DNA of 60,326 bases from Mycobacterium asiaticum. GTDB lineage: Bacteria > Actinomycetota > Actinomycetes > Mycobacteriales > Mycobacteriaceae. This document shows positions 1 to 10,900 of the stretch, piece after piece (the first letter of the stretch is position 1; each line of letters begins with the position of its first letter). The translations under genes and the position numbers were made by a program. Location of the stretch: assembly GCF_001673635.1 (NCBI RefSeq), contig NZ_LZMH01000056.1, forward strand, positions 1 to 60,326, given 5' to 3'. The notes under the pieces were generated by a model, which saw nothing but the letters and a program-made list of their open reading frames with translations, was not told the origin of the DNA and ran no database searches.

Positions 1-3000
1 CGGGTCGCGAAAAGGTCGGTGACCACCGCGTGGTCGACCTCTAACCAGTCCCGCACGCGTGCGACGACCGCGGTGGCCAACACCGAGTCACCGCCGAGGG
101 CGAAGAAGTCGTCGTGCACGCCGACCGGGTGCACGTCGAGCACCTCGGCGACGATCTCGGCCAGCGCGGCCTGCAGGTCGTTGGTTGGGGCGACGTGCGG
201 CCCCGCCGGGGTGTCGGGCTCCCCGAGCAGTGCCACCGCGGCACGGCGATCCAGCTTCCCGTTGGGAGTCAACGGGATTCGCTCAAGCATCAAGATGCGC
301 GACGGGATCATGTAGCCGGGCAGCAGCTCGGCGAGTGCGACCATGACGTCACCCTCGACCGGGTCACCGGCGATGGCCGCCACCAGGTGGGGCGCATTGG
401 TGCCGACGACGGCGGCGACGGCGTGCCGGACCCCGGGCAGGCTGCGCAACGCGCTCTCCACCTCCCCAAGTTCGACACGGTATCCCCGGATTTGCACCTG
501 GTGATCGGCGCGGCCGAGGAATTCGATGGTGCCGTCGGGCCAATATCTGGCCAGGTCGCCCGTCTTGTACCAGCGCATGCCCTCGTGCACGACGAAACGT
601 TGCGCGGTGCGTTCCGGGTCGTTGCGATAGCCCGCGGCGACGTTGGCCCCGCCCACCCAGAGTTCGCCCGGCACCCAGTCGAGGCAGTCCCGGCCCGACG
701 GCGACACGACCCGGCACCGCACGTTGCGCAGCGGCACACCGAACGGCACCGTCGTCCAGTGCGGTGGCGGTTCGCCGGCCACTTCGCAGATGGTGCTGTG
801 GATCGCTGTCTCGGTGGCTCCGCCGAGTCCGGCGAATCGGCATCCGGGGATCATTGCGGTCAGCCGGCGGGCCAACGAAGCCGCTACCCAGTCACCGCCG
901 AGGATGACCGCGCGCAAGGAATCGCCAAGGCGGTTTGCGCCGGATTCCAGGATCATGTCCAGAATGCCCGGCACGCAATTGAGTATCGAAACCCGGTGTT
1001 GCCGAATCAGTTCCACCCAGGCATTCGCCGAGGACCGCTGGGACTCTTCGACCACGACCACCGCCGCACCCGTCGCGAACATGCCGAAGATGTCGTAGAC
1101 CGAGAGGTCGAATTCGAACGCGGAGAATGCCAGCGAACGATCCCTGTTGCCCACCCCGAACCAATCGTTGACCGCGTCGATGGTGTTCATCGCCGCGCTG
1201 TGCGGCACCTCCACGCCCTTGGGCTGGCCGGTAGAGCCCGATGTGAATAGCACGTATGCGATCGCGCTGGTATCCGGAATGACCGCAGCGGGCAGCGGTT
1301 CCGGATACTCGCGTGCCGCCTCGATGGACAAGCCGGCGATACCCGTGTCCACCGGAGACCCGTCGGCCGTCAGCACCGCGGCAGCATCGGCGGCTGCAAG
1401 GATTTTCGTTTGCCGCGCCGCGGGTTGGTCCACACCGATCGGCAGGTAGGCAGCGCCGGCGGCCAGCACGCCTAGCACGGCAAGAATCTGGTCCCTGCCC
1501 TTGGGCAACCGGACGGCGACCGTGTCACCCGGAGCCACACCCTGTGCGCGCAGCGCGCCCGCGACCGCCAGCGCAGCCGAGGCGAGTTGCCCGTAGCTCC
1601 AGCCGCCGGCCCCGTCGTCGTAGCCCCACAAGACGGCCACATCGTCGGGATGTGCCGCGGCACGGTCGAAAAAGCCTTGGTGCAGGCGACGACCGCTGAC
1701 CGGGCCGTCGGTTGCGTTGACCGCCGCACGCACCTGCGCCTGGTTGGCCGGCAGCCGCACCGCGGCTTCGGCGTCCCAGGCCGTGTCACCGTCACCAAGG
1801 CGTCGGACGGTCTTGGTGAACGCGTCGAACATGGCGTCGACCAGACCCGGCGGGAAGGCCGCCTCCCGGACATCCCAGTTGATCAGCAATCCACCGCGCA
1901 GTTCGGTGATCTGGGCGTCGAGCAGCACCTGCGGTCCTTGGGAGATGATCCACGCCGGGTCGCCAAACGTTCGGATGACGTTGTCGGAGAACAGCTCCCC
2001 GAGATCGAGGGCGCTGGTGAAGACCACTGGCGCCAGCACCGGTTCACCGCGATGCCTGCCCAGGTCGCGCAGCACCTCGAGGCCGGAATAGGCGGCGTGC
2101 GAGCCACTGTCGTACATGATGCGCTGGACGGCTTTGGCGCGCTGGGTGATCGAGATGTTTTCGCTGACGTCGACCTCGAGCATGATCGAAGAGGTGAAGT
2201 CCCCGATCACCCGGTCGATCTCGGGATGGACGGGTTCCCGGTGGAACAACGGAACATTCAGGAGGAACCTGTCCTGAGCCGACCAGCCACCGATGGTGTC
2301 GGCGAATACCGCCGCCAACGCCACGGCCGGAGTGACGCCGCGCGCGTGCGCCCCGGAGATCAATCTCTCCTTGGCTTCCGGCGCCAACCAATGGTGGTAC
2401 CGGACGGTGCGGCGCGACGCGGGGCGCTCTGGCGCCCGGGGAAGCTCAGGGGCACCGGGCATTTCGGGGAGCCGCTGCTGCCACCACTGCCGGTCCCGCT
2501 CATGTGCGGCGGCGCCATCGCGGCCGGCCCGGCGCTGGTCGAGGTAGCGTTGGTAGCTGTAGCCGGGTATCGGCAGGGTGGCGCCGCCATAGGCATCGGC
2601 GAGATCGGTGACCAGCACCCGATAGCTCACCGCGTCGCCGGCCAGCATATCGACGTCCAGGTGCAACCGCGCCCGGTCCCGATACAGCGTCAGGGTGACG
2701 TCGATGACCTGCCCGTCTTCGATTGCCAACCGCTGGTGCGTCTTTCGGTCTCGGATCGCCGCCAGCTCTGCTTCCACCGCATCCGCGGCACGGTCGCGCA
2801 GATCGACGACCTCGAACACCGGTCGACCCGGCCGCGCCAGGGTCTGCTGGGTGCCGTCCGGCAGGAACCTGGTGCGCAGCATCGGGTGAGCCGCGACCAG
2901 CGCGTCCACCGCCCGGTGCAGCCGCTGCGGATCGATTGCGGCACCGTCGAACTCAACGTAGAGGTGGGCCGCGACGCCACCGAGTTCCTGTTCGTCGGAT

Positions 3001-3341
3001 CGCCCGATCCAATAGGCGTGCTGCATCGGGGCCAGCGGGAACGGGGCGTCGGTGGCTGGTTCGCCCGGTTGCGGCCACTCCGGGCTGGGTGGCGGCGCCT
3101 GGTCACCGCTGAGCAGCCCGTGCCAGGATTCGACGGTGGGACTGGCGGCGAGCTCGGCGAAGGTGATGTCCGCGCCGCGCTTACGCCAGCCGCCCGCCAG
3201 GGACATCATGCGAATAGAGTTGAGCCCCAGCTGGATCAGGTCGTCGTGATCTGCGACGTCGGTTACCGGGCAACCGAGGTGGGCCGCGATCGTGGCTTTG
3301 ATCTCGTCCTTGCTGATCCACTCTTCGCCGCGCGCCGGCAT
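1..3341 (-). CDS. mbtB: MbtB-like phenyloxazoline synthase NRPS (partial, C-terminus beyond the window)
   Basis: The frame is open from the ATG at 3341 to the left edge, giving 1113 codons of a protein that is about 1400 aa in M. tuberculosis. Visible order: aryl carrier domain (about residues 10-80, Ser42 in LGLNSIRMM), a heterocyclisation (Cy) domain with the DMLAGD signature instead of HHxxxDG, an adenylation domain with FTSGSTGQPKG, and a peptidyl carrier domain with ALGGDS near the edge. In the MbtB family salicylate from MbtA is loaded on the aryl carrier and cyclised with Ser/Thr to the hydroxyphenyl-oxazoline cap. Any thioesterase domain would lie outside the window. A GAAGGA ribosome site precedes the ATG, 12 bp after mbtF. 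The aryl carrier has GLNS where GLDS is usual. Confidence 0.93.
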   Translation of the reverse strand, partial: MPARGEEWISKDEIKATIAAHLGCPVTDVADHDDLIQLGLNSIRMMSLAGGWRKRGADITFAELAASPTVESWHGLLSGDQAPPPSPEWPQPGEPATDAPFPLAPMQHAYWIGRSDEQELGGVAAHLYVEFDGAAIDPQRLHRAVDALVAAHPMLRTRFLPDGTQQTLARPGRPVFEVVDLRDRAADAVEAELAAIRDRKTHQRLAIEDGQVIDVTLTLYRDRARLHLDVDMLAGDAVSYRVLVTDLADAYGGATLPIPGYSYQRYLDQRRAGRDGAAAHERDRQWWQQRLPEMPGAPELPRAPERPASRRTVRYHHWLAPEAKERLISGAHARGVTPAVALAAVFADTIGGWSAQDRFLLNVPLFHREPVHPEIDRVIGDFTSSIMLEVDVSENISITQRAKAVQRIMYDSGSHAAYSGLEVLRDLGRHRGEPVLAPVVFTSALDLGELFSDNVIRTFGDPAWIISQGPQVLLDAQITELRGGLLINWDVREAAFPPGLVDAMFDAFTKTVRRLGDGDTAWDAEAAVRLPANQAQVRAAVNATDGPVSGRRLHQGFFDRAAAHPDDVAVLWGYDDGAGGWSYGQLASAALAVAGALRAQGVAPGDTVAVRLPKGRDQILAVLGVLAAGAAYLPIGVDQPAARQTKILAAADAAAVLTADGSPVDTGIAGLSIEAAREYPEPLPAAVIPDTSAIAYVLFTSGSTGQPKGVEVPHSAAMNTIDAVNDWFGVGNRDRSLAFSAFEFDLSVYDIFGMFATGAAVVVVEESQRSSANAWVELIRQHRVSILNCVPGILDMILESGANRLGDSLRAVILGGDWVAASLARRLTAMIPGCRFAGLGGATETAIHSTICEVAGEPPPHWTTVPFGVPLRNVRCRVVSPSGRDCLDWVPGELWVGGANVAAGYRNDPERTAQRFVVHEGMRWYKTGDLARYWPDGTIEFLGRADHQVQIRGYRVELGEVESALRSLPGVRHAVAAVVGTNAPHLVAAIAGDPVEGDVMVALAELLPGYMIPSRILMLERIPLTPNGKLDRRAAVALLGEPDTPAGPHVAPTNDLQAALAEIVAEVLDVHPVGVHDDFFALGGDSVLATAVVARVRDWLEVDHAVVTDLFAT

Positions 3342-3353
3342 GTGCAGTCCTTC

Positions 3354-6300
3354 CTAATCCGCTTCGGGATTTTGGTCCAGCGCGGCGGCCAACACCGCGA
3401 TCGCCCGCTGCCAATGCTCGGTGAGGCGATCGATATCGGCGCTGCCGAACAGGGCGTCACTCCACAGCAGGTTATTGATCAGCACCCAACCGGCCGGGGC
3501 GGCACCGATCAGCACGCTCATGTTCAGCGCGAAGCGCAGCGGCAGTTCCGGCTCGGGATCGACCGGCAGCGTTTCGATTTCGGCTCCGCTGAGCAGTGAC
3601 CACGGTTCGTTCGTGGTGCCGCTGAGGTCCAGCCGGCCCATGTAGTTGAACAGCAATTGCGGCTCGGCCGCCCCTTGCAGTCCGGGGATTCGGGCGATAT
3701 AGCGAAGCAACCCGTAATCGAGGCCTTCGTGCGGGACCTCGTCCAGGTGCGTCGTCACCGAGTCGAGCAGGGCGCGCGCCGCCGCGGGGTTCGCCTCGAG
3801 CCGATCGATGTCCATCGTGTCCGTGCCGGTGCCCACCCCCAGCCGCACCGGGAAGGTGTTGGTGAACCAACCGACGGTGTTCGCGGTGTCGGTATCCAGG
3901 ACCGCGTCGGCGCGGCCATGGTTGTCCAGTGCGATCAACGCGCCCGAAGACGGATCGTGCCCGGCGACCCGGCGGTAGTTGCCGATGGCGATGGTGGCCG
4001 CGCACAACAGGATCGCGCGCATGCGGTCCTCGCGCGTGAGCGCGGCTTGCAGGCGTTCGGTGATTTCGACCGGGGTGTACACGGTGGTCACCTGGAGTTG
4101 CGACCAGGTGTCACGGCTCGGATCGGGATGTCGCGTACCCAGCGCGGGATCGGCGTCGCGGACCTGCGCCAGCCAGTAGTCGCGCTGGGCCAGCACCTCG
4201 GGTTGCCCCGCCCGCTCCCAGATGAGCCGGCACCAGCGGCGGTAGGAGGTGAACTCCGGCAACACCCTCGGCGTTTCGCCGGCCTGTAGGGAACGCCACG
4301 CCTCCTGGATGTCGCTGACCAGGATGTGCCAGGACACCACGTCCACCACCAAGTGGTGAATGGTGAGCAGCAGCACATCGGCACCGGCGCCGGTGAACCA
4401 CACCGCCCGCACCATCGCGCCCGCGTGCGGGTCGATCTCGTCCATCACCGTGCGCGCGGCGTCCGGGATGACCGTGGCCAGGGCGGTTCCGGTTGGCACC
4501 TTCACCTCGGACAACAACTCGGCGGCGCTCACCACGCCGGGCGGACGGGTCACCAGGCGGGCTCCGTCGGGCGTTTCGGTCAGCGTCGAGCGCAGCACTT
4601 CGTGTCCGTCGAGCAGCAGTTGCAGTATCAGCTCGATGACCGCCCGCTCGATCCCGGCGGGCACTCGCATCAGGATGGTGTTGGTGAAGCGCCGGTAGTT
4701 ACCGAACTCGTTCACCCAGGACACGATCGGCAGCGGCAGCACCTCGCCGTAGTCGGCGAACGTGGCAGCACTGTCCGCGTCGTTCCACGCGTCGACAGCC
4801 GCCGCCAGCTGGCGAACGGTCGGGCAACTCAACACCATCCGCGGTGTCAAGGGGATGTCGCGGCGCTGGGCCTTGTGCACCACCGAGATGGCCGAGATGC
4901 TGTCCAGCCCGAGCGAGAAGAAGTCGTCGTCGACATGCGGCATCACGCCACTGAACTGCTCCGCGAATATCTCGCACAACACCCGTTCGGTTTCAGTGGA
5001 AGCCGCCGCGCCGCTCGCCGTCACAGAAGTCAGTGCGTCCTGAGCCAGCTCGTCCAGCACCGCCCCATCGAGCTTGCCGTTGGCATTCACCGGCAGGCGG
5101 GGCAACGCGACGATCCTGGCCGGGACCATGTAGGACGGCAGGTGCTCGGTGAGCGCGGCGCGCAGCCGGACCGGATCGGATTCTGAGCCTTGTTGCCAGA
5201 CAACGAATCCCACCAGGACGGGGCCGGATTCGCGGCGCAGCACGGACACCGCCGCGTCGTGCACCTCGGGTTGATTGCGCAGTGCGGACTCGATCTCCCC
5301 GATCTCCACGCGGTAGCCCCGGATCTTGACCTGGTCGTCCTCCCGTCCCAGGTACGCGTAGCCTCCGTGCGGCAGCCGGCGCACCAGGTCCCCGGTGCGA
5401 TACATGCGCCGGCCAGGGCGGAACGGATCCGCGACGAAGCGCGCGGCCGTCAGCGCGGGCTGCCCAACGTAACCGCGGGCAAGTTGCGCACCCGACAGAT
5501 ACAGCTCCCCCACCACACCGTGGGGTACCACGCGCAGCTCCGAATCCAGTACATAGCCGAAGGTTCCGGAGTTGACCGTGCCGATCGTGGGCGCGAGGTA
5601 TTCGTTTACTTCGGCCACCACCGCCTCGACCGTCGTCTCGGTTGGCCCGTAACAGTTGTGGACCGCCGTCGGCGCCAACGCGCGCAGTTGGCGCCACATC
5701 GTGGCATTGATCGCCTCGCCGCCGAGCGCTAGCACGGACAGCTTGCGTTCGGCCAGGCCGGCGGCCCGCAGCTGGACGAACATCGACGGCGTGGTGTCGA
5801 TCATGTCGACGCCGAAGTCGGCCAGGCCCCGGACCAACCGGTCCGCGTCGCGCATCTCGTCCGCATCGAACAGGTGCACACCATGGCCGTCGAGCAGGCC
5901 GACCAGTGGCTGCCAGGACGCGTCGAAGCTGAACGCCCATGCATGAGCGATCCGCAACGGACGGCCCAACCGCGCCACGGCGGGCCGGTAGACACGGTCG
6001 CGGTGGTCGGCGAAATAGCTCAGCAGAGCGGCATTCGTGCCGACGACGCCCTTGGGCTCGCCGGTGGAGCCGGAGGTGAAGATGGCGTAGGCGCTGTGTT
6101 CGGGATGGCGACGGACCGCGGGCGCAACAGGGTCGTGCTGCCGGAGACGTTGCGCCACAGCGGGATCGTCCAACACCAGGGTGGGTAGCCGACCGTCGAT
6201 CCGTTCCGATTGACCGGTCTGGGTGATCGCGAGCACCGGTGCTGATTGGCGCAGAAGCGAATCGATGCGGGCATCCGGCAGTGCGACGTCGACGGGCAGG

Positions 6301-7898
6301 TAGGCGCCGCCAGCCGCGAGCACCCCCATGATCGCGACCACCGAGGAGATCGATCGCGGCAACACCAGCGCGACAACGGTTTCCGGCCCCACACCCTGCT
6401 GCGCCAACTCGCAGGCCAGCCGGGCCGCCTCGGCATGTAGTTCGGCGTAGGTGTAGCGCACGCCGTCGCCGGTCGTCAGTGCGACCGCGTCCGGCGTGGC
6501 GCGGACCTGCCGCTCGAAGCTCTGCCACACCGATTGCTCGGTCGCCGGTACCGAGACCGCGGCCAGCTCGTCCAACTCCGCGCGCTCCGCGGGGGTGAGA
6601 ACATCCAGCGCGTCGGGACCTTGGTTCTCAATGTCGGGCAGCTGCCGTAGCACCGAGACCAATCGCTCGCACAGTTGCGCGGACGAAAGATGCGGCAACG
6701 CTTCACGAATAGCCTCGACGACCACAATCAAAGCGTCCTCGATCAGGTGCGAGACCACCGTCAGCGGGTAGTGGGTCAGGCTTTCCCCTTCGACGGGGGT
6801 GAAGCGGGTTCCGTCCGCGGTGGTGACCGGCCGGACGGCATCCTCGAGCGGCGCGTTCTCGAACACGAACAGCGTGTCGAAAAGGCTGCCGTGGCCGTGC
6901 GCCCGTTGCAGCTCGGACAGGCTGAGGTAGCCGATGTCACGCAACGACGAGGATTCCCGCTGCAGTCGTCTGCATTGCTCGACCACGGCGTCGGCGCCGC
7001 TGAGGTGATGCACCACCGGAACGGTGTTGATGAACATCCCAACCATGGTCTCGACGCCGGGCAGGTGTTCGGGCCGGCCGGAGACGACGGTCCCGAAGAC
7101 CACGTCGCGCCGGTCGGTGAGCCGGCTGAGCACCACGATCCAGGCGAAAAGCACCGCGGTGTTGAGCGTGAGCCCGTTCCGGCCCGCCCACTGGCGCAGC
7201 CGCGCCGTGTCGCCGGCGCACAGCAGCAGGTTCGCTTTTTCGGGCACGCCGTGAGCTGCGGTGGGTATGCCATCGGCCACGATGAGCGGCGCGGAGACGC
7301 GCTGTAGATAGTCCGTCCACTTTGCGGTCGCGACCGTGCGGTCCTGCCGGGACAGCCAGGCGATGTAGTCCCGGTAAGGGCGCGGGGCGGGCAACCCGTC
7401 GGTCGAGCCGCCGGCCTGATACACCGCGAGCATCTCGGTGAAGAAGATGCCGAGTCCCCAACCGTCCACCAGGATGTGGTGGGCGGTGAAGATCATCCGG
7501 CGCCTGGTTTCGCCGGGCACCGACAGCAGCACGACGCGCAGGGCCGGCCCGCGGCTCAGGTCGAACGGCCGACGCCGTTCCGAGCGCGCGATCGAGTCGA
7601 ATTCGCTTGCCGTGGTGACCCGTTCGGACCACGGCAACTCGGCATAGGCGGGAACGATCTGCACCGGCCGCGGGACATCGCGATCCCAGAACGCCGCACG
7701 GAGGTTGGGGTGGCGGTCCAGCATGGCCTGGGCGCTACGGCGCAGCAGCGCGACGTTGAGCGGCCCGTCGATGTCGGCCACCAACTGCATGGTGTAGATG
7801 TCGAGGCTGTCCTCGGCCAGGCGGTATAAGGCGAACAAGCCCTCCTGCAACGGGCTCAGCGCAAGCACATCCTCGATCTGCGGCGGCGCGGCGGTCAT
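3354..7898 (-). CDS. mbtF: MbtF-like NRPS, C-A-PCP-E
   Basis: A 1514-aa peptide synthetase, close to the length of M. tuberculosis MbtF. Condensation domain with HHILVDG near residue 137, adenylation domain with TSGSTGEPKG near 606 and NCYGPTETT, carrier domain with SLGLDS near 996, then an epimerisation-type domain (HHLVVDVVSWH near 1179, TVGWFTNTFPV, LFNYMG). The family adds the second N-hydroxylysine-derived unit of mycobactin. The E-domain motif usually written EGHGRE reads LDNHGRA, so racemase activity is doubtful; mycobactin lysines are generally L, so the domain may serve another role. It starts 7 bp after mbtE and ends 12 bp before mbtB, so the three are surely one operon. Confidence 0.93.
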   Translation of the reverse strand: MTAAPPQIEDVLALSPLQEGLFALYRLAEDSLDIYTMQLVADIDGPLNVALLRRSAQAMLDRHPNLRAAFWDRDVPRPVQIVPAYAELPWSERVTTASEFDSIARSERRRPFDLSRGPALRVVLLSVPGETRRRMIFTAHHILVDGWGLGIFFTEMLAVYQAGGSTDGLPAPRPYRDYIAWLSRQDRTVATAKWTDYLQRVSAPLIVADGIPTAAHGVPEKANLLLCAGDTARLRQWAGRNGLTLNTAVLFAWIVVLSRLTDRRDVVFGTVVSGRPEHLPGVETMVGMFINTVPVVHHLSGADAVVEQCRRLQRESSSLRDIGYLSLSELQRAHGHGSLFDTLFVFENAPLEDAVRPVTTADGTRFTPVEGESLTHYPLTVVSHLIEDALIVVVEAIREALPHLSSAQLCERLVSVLRQLPDIENQGPDALDVLTPAERAELDELAAVSVPATEQSVWQSFERQVRATPDAVALTTGDGVRYTYAELHAEAARLACELAQQGVGPETVVALVLPRSISSVVAIMGVLAAGGAYLPVDVALPDARIDSLLRQSAPVLAITQTGQSERIDGRLPTLVLDDPAVAQRLRQHDPVAPAVRRHPEHSAYAIFTSGSTGEPKGVVGTNAALLSYFADHRDRVYRPAVARLGRPLRIAHAWAFSFDASWQPLVGLLDGHGVHLFDADEMRDADRLVRGLADFGVDMIDTTPSMFVQLRAAGLAERKLSVLALGGEAINATMWRQLRALAPTAVHNCYGPTETTVEAVVAEVNEYLAPTIGTVNSGTFGYVLDSELRVVPHGVVGELYLSGAQLARGYVGQPALTAARFVADPFRPGRRMYRTGDLVRRLPHGGYAYLGREDDQVKIRGYRVEIGEIESALRNQPEVHDAAVSVLRRESGPVLVGFVVWQQGSESDPVRLRAALTEHLPSYMVPARIVALPRLPVNANGKLDGAVLDELAQDALTSVTASGAAASTETERVLCEIFAEQFSGVMPHVDDDFFSLGLDSISAISVVHKAQRRDIPLTPRMVLSCPTVRQLAAAVDAWNDADSAATFADYGEVLPLPIVSWVNEFGNYRRFTNTILMRVPAGIERAVIELILQLLLDGHEVLRSTLTETPDGARLVTRPPGVVSAAELLSEVKVPTGTALATVIPDAARTVMDEIDPHAGAMVRAVWFTGAGADVLLLTIHHLVVDVVSWHILVSDIQEAWRSLQAGETPRVLPEFTSYRRWCRLIWERAGQPEVLAQRDYWLAQVRDADPALGTRHPDPSRDTWSQLQVTTVYTPVEITERLQAALTREDRMRAILLCAATIAIGNYRRVAGHDPSSGALIALDNHGRADAVLDTDTANTVGWFTNTFPVRLGVGTGTDTMDIDRLEANPAAARALLDSVTTHLDEVPHEGLDYGLLRYIARIPGLQGAAEPQLLFNYMGRLDLSGTTNEPWSLLSGAEIETLPVDPEPELPLRFALNMSVLIGAAPAGWVLINNLLWSDALFGSADIDRLTEHWQRAIAVLAAALDQNPEAD

Positions 7899-7905
7899 GG
7901 TCGGC

Positions 7906-10900
7906 TCAGGCCTGGTTCTGCCAGGATGCGGTGAGCGCCGCCAACGCGTCGGCGTCCAAGCCGGATGCGCTCATCGGCGCGCTGGTCGCGGTCGCATCGA
8001 CCTGCGATTCCGCCCGGCCGGCAGACTGATCGGCCGCCGCGTCGACCGCCGCGGCCACCTCGGCGATCGTCATGTGCTCGAACACCATTGCGGGCGCCAG
8101 TGCCAGTCCCTGCGCGTTGGCCCGGGCCGACATCTGGACCGCGATGATGCTGTCACCGCCGAGTGCGAAGAAATTGTCTTCCGGTTCGACGCCGTCGATC
8201 TCGAGGAGTTCCTCCAGCAGGGCGATGAGGGCCTGCTGGGTTTGCGGCGAGCCGCCCGCCACGGGTTGTTCGGGACGGGCGCCGACCGGCGTCGGGGGCG
8301 CCAGGAGTTTTTCCATCACTTCGGCCGGCGCCAGTTGTAGCGCCGACAACGGCGAATCGGGCTGAACTGCAAAGGCTTCCAGCGCTACATCCAGTGCCTC
8401 GGCGATGTGCTGCACGGTTTGGGGTTCGTACAAGTCGGCGTTGGCGACGATGCGTACCTCGAGCCCGCCGTCCGCGAGCACGTTCATGCTGACGTTCAGA
8501 TCCAGCAGCGAGACATCGAATTCCATCGGAATCGCAACGACCGTCGTTTCGGGCGTGAGATCGCGCGGCGCCAGCGCCCAGTCCTCGGCCCGGAAGTGGA
8601 TCGAAGTTTGGAACAGCGGGTGGTTGCGCGACCTCGAGCGCGGTGGGTTCAGCGCTTCGACCAGCCGGTCGATCGGTATTTCCTGGTGTGCCAACGCATC
8701 GAGCACCACTTCGCGGGATCGCGCCAGTGCGGTGCGCGGGCTCGGGTCGCCCGACAAGTCATTACGCAGCGCCACCACATTCGCGAACGGCCCGTTCGCC
8801 GCAGCGATGGCCAGTTCACCGCGGGCCGCCACCGGGCTGCCGATCGCGATGTCGGTGCCCGCACCCAACTTGTGCAGCAATACCGCGAGCGCTGCCTGAT
8901 AGACCATGAACTCGCTGGCGCCCTGCGCATCGGCGAGCCGGGTGAGCGCCGCGCGGCGTGCGGCCGGGAGGGTGAAGGCCGCCACGGCGGCGCGCCTGCC
9001 GATCACCGGTGGCCGCGCATGGTCGGCAGCCAGGGAGAGCTCGGTGGGCATTCCCGCCAGTGCGTCGCACCAGTAGTTCAGCTCACCCTGGGCCCACTCG
9101 TTCGGCACGTCGAAGGTATTTCGTTGCCACAGCGCGTAGTCGATGAACTGGAACGGCAGGGTTTCCCAGTGCGGCGCCGCCCCGGCCAGCCGGGCCCGGT
9201 AGGCCCGGACAAGGTCGTCGTAGATGACCCCCAGCGAGTTGTGATCGGTGACAATGTGGTGGATCAGCACCACCAGCACGTGCTGGTCCGGTCCGAGCGC
9301 CAACAACGTGGGCCTGATCAGCGGCCCCGACTCGAGATCGAACAGGTGCCGGCGTAACTCGCTGGCCTTCTCGTCGAGCTGCTCGGCGGCAATGTCGGCG
9401 ACCGCGAGCTCAACGTTGAGGGCCGGCTGCACGCGCTGATAGGGCATGCCGTCGTGTTCGGCGAACGATGTGCGCAGCGCCTCGTGCCGGGCCACCACGT
9501 CGTGCAGCGCGTCGGCGAGCGCCGCGATGTTCAACGGACCGGTGAAGCGAAGTGACAGAGCCAAATTGAAGACATCGTTCGCACCGCGCATCCGGTGCTG
9601 GAACCACATGGCGAGTTGGGAGTAGGACAGCGGCGGCCGGTCGGGCCGGGTCTCGTGGGCCAGCCCGGGGCGGGCGGCCGCGGGCCGCTCGCCCAACAGC
9701 TCCGCCAATCCCGCCGGCGTCGGAGCGTCGAAGACGGCCCGGACGTTGCAGTCGACGTCGAACTCGGCGCGGATCTGGGCGACCAGCCGCGCCGCCAGCA
9801 GCGAGTGACCACCCAGGTCGAAGAACGAATCGTCGACGCTCACCCGCTCACAACCGAACAGCCGCCCGAAGATTGCGCACAGGCGGTACTCGGCGTCGGT
9901 GGTCGGCTCCCGGTAGCTGCGAAGCGCAACCGGGGTGGCCGGGGGCAATGCCCGCTTGTCCAGTTTCCCGTGCACCGTCATCGGGATCTCGGGGATCACG
10001 CCGAACGCGGTGGGCACCATGTATTCGGGCAGTACCGCCGCGGCGTGGGCGTGAATCTCGCTCAGTTCGATGTTGTTTCCGCCGCCGGGCACGACGTAGG
10101 CGACCAGTCTGGGCCCGACCTCGGTGTCTTCGGCGATAACAAGGCAGTGCCGCACGGCGGGATGCGTCGCGATCACCGACTCGACCTCGCCGAGTTCGAT
10201 ACGGAAGCCCCGGACCTTGACCTGCTCGTCGGCGCGGCCGACGAACTCCAGTTTCCCGGAAACGTTGCGGCGGACCAGATCCCCGGTCCGGTACAGTCGC
10301 TGTCCGGGGTTGAACGGGTCGGCAACGAAGCGCTGCGCCGTCAGGGCCGGTCGCCCCAAGTAGCCGCGCGCCAGTTGCGCGCCACCCAGATACAGTTCGC
10401 CGACCACCTCGGCGGGCACGGGTTGCAGTTCCTCGTCCAGCACGTAGGTATAGACATTCCGGTTGGGAATGCCGATCGGCACCACCCCGGTTCCTTGCGG
10501 CCCCTCGACGGGCAGGTGAGTCGCACAGATGACGGCCTCCGTCGGGCCGTAGTGATTGCGCAACTTGGCATCGAAGTAGCCGGCGAATTTGTCGGCCACC
10601 TCCCCGGAGAGCGCCTCTCCGCCCACCGGCACATGGCGCAACTGCCGCCATTCACCGACCTGCGGCAGCAGCAACAGCGTGCTCAGCATCGAGGGCACCA
10701 TGTGCAGAGTCGTGACGCCGTGGCGGCTGATCAGCTCGGCGACATACGGAATGTCGTTGAAGGCATTGGGCTTTGGAATAATCAGCCGCGCCCCGAGTGA
10801 CAGCGGGGCGAAGATCTCCATCAGTGAGGCGTCGAAACTCACCGAAGATGACTGGAACACCCGGTCGTCGGAGGTCAGGCTCCATTCGGCGAGAAAACCG

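Noticed and set aside
114..1250. 378-codon plus-strand open frame
   Set aside because: Lies opposite the mbtB adenylation domain; no start signals or recognisable domain.
1587..3599. 670-codon plus-strand open frame
   Set aside because: Antisense to mbtB and mbtF, whose domain motifs are unambiguous; composition is that of a high-GC shadow frame.
4993..6528. 511-codon minus-strand frame inside mbtF
   Set aside because: Same strand as mbtF in another frame; Arg/Gly-rich shadow translation.
9595..10800. 401-codon plus-strand frame
   Set aside because: Antisense to mbtE; no ribosome site or domain.
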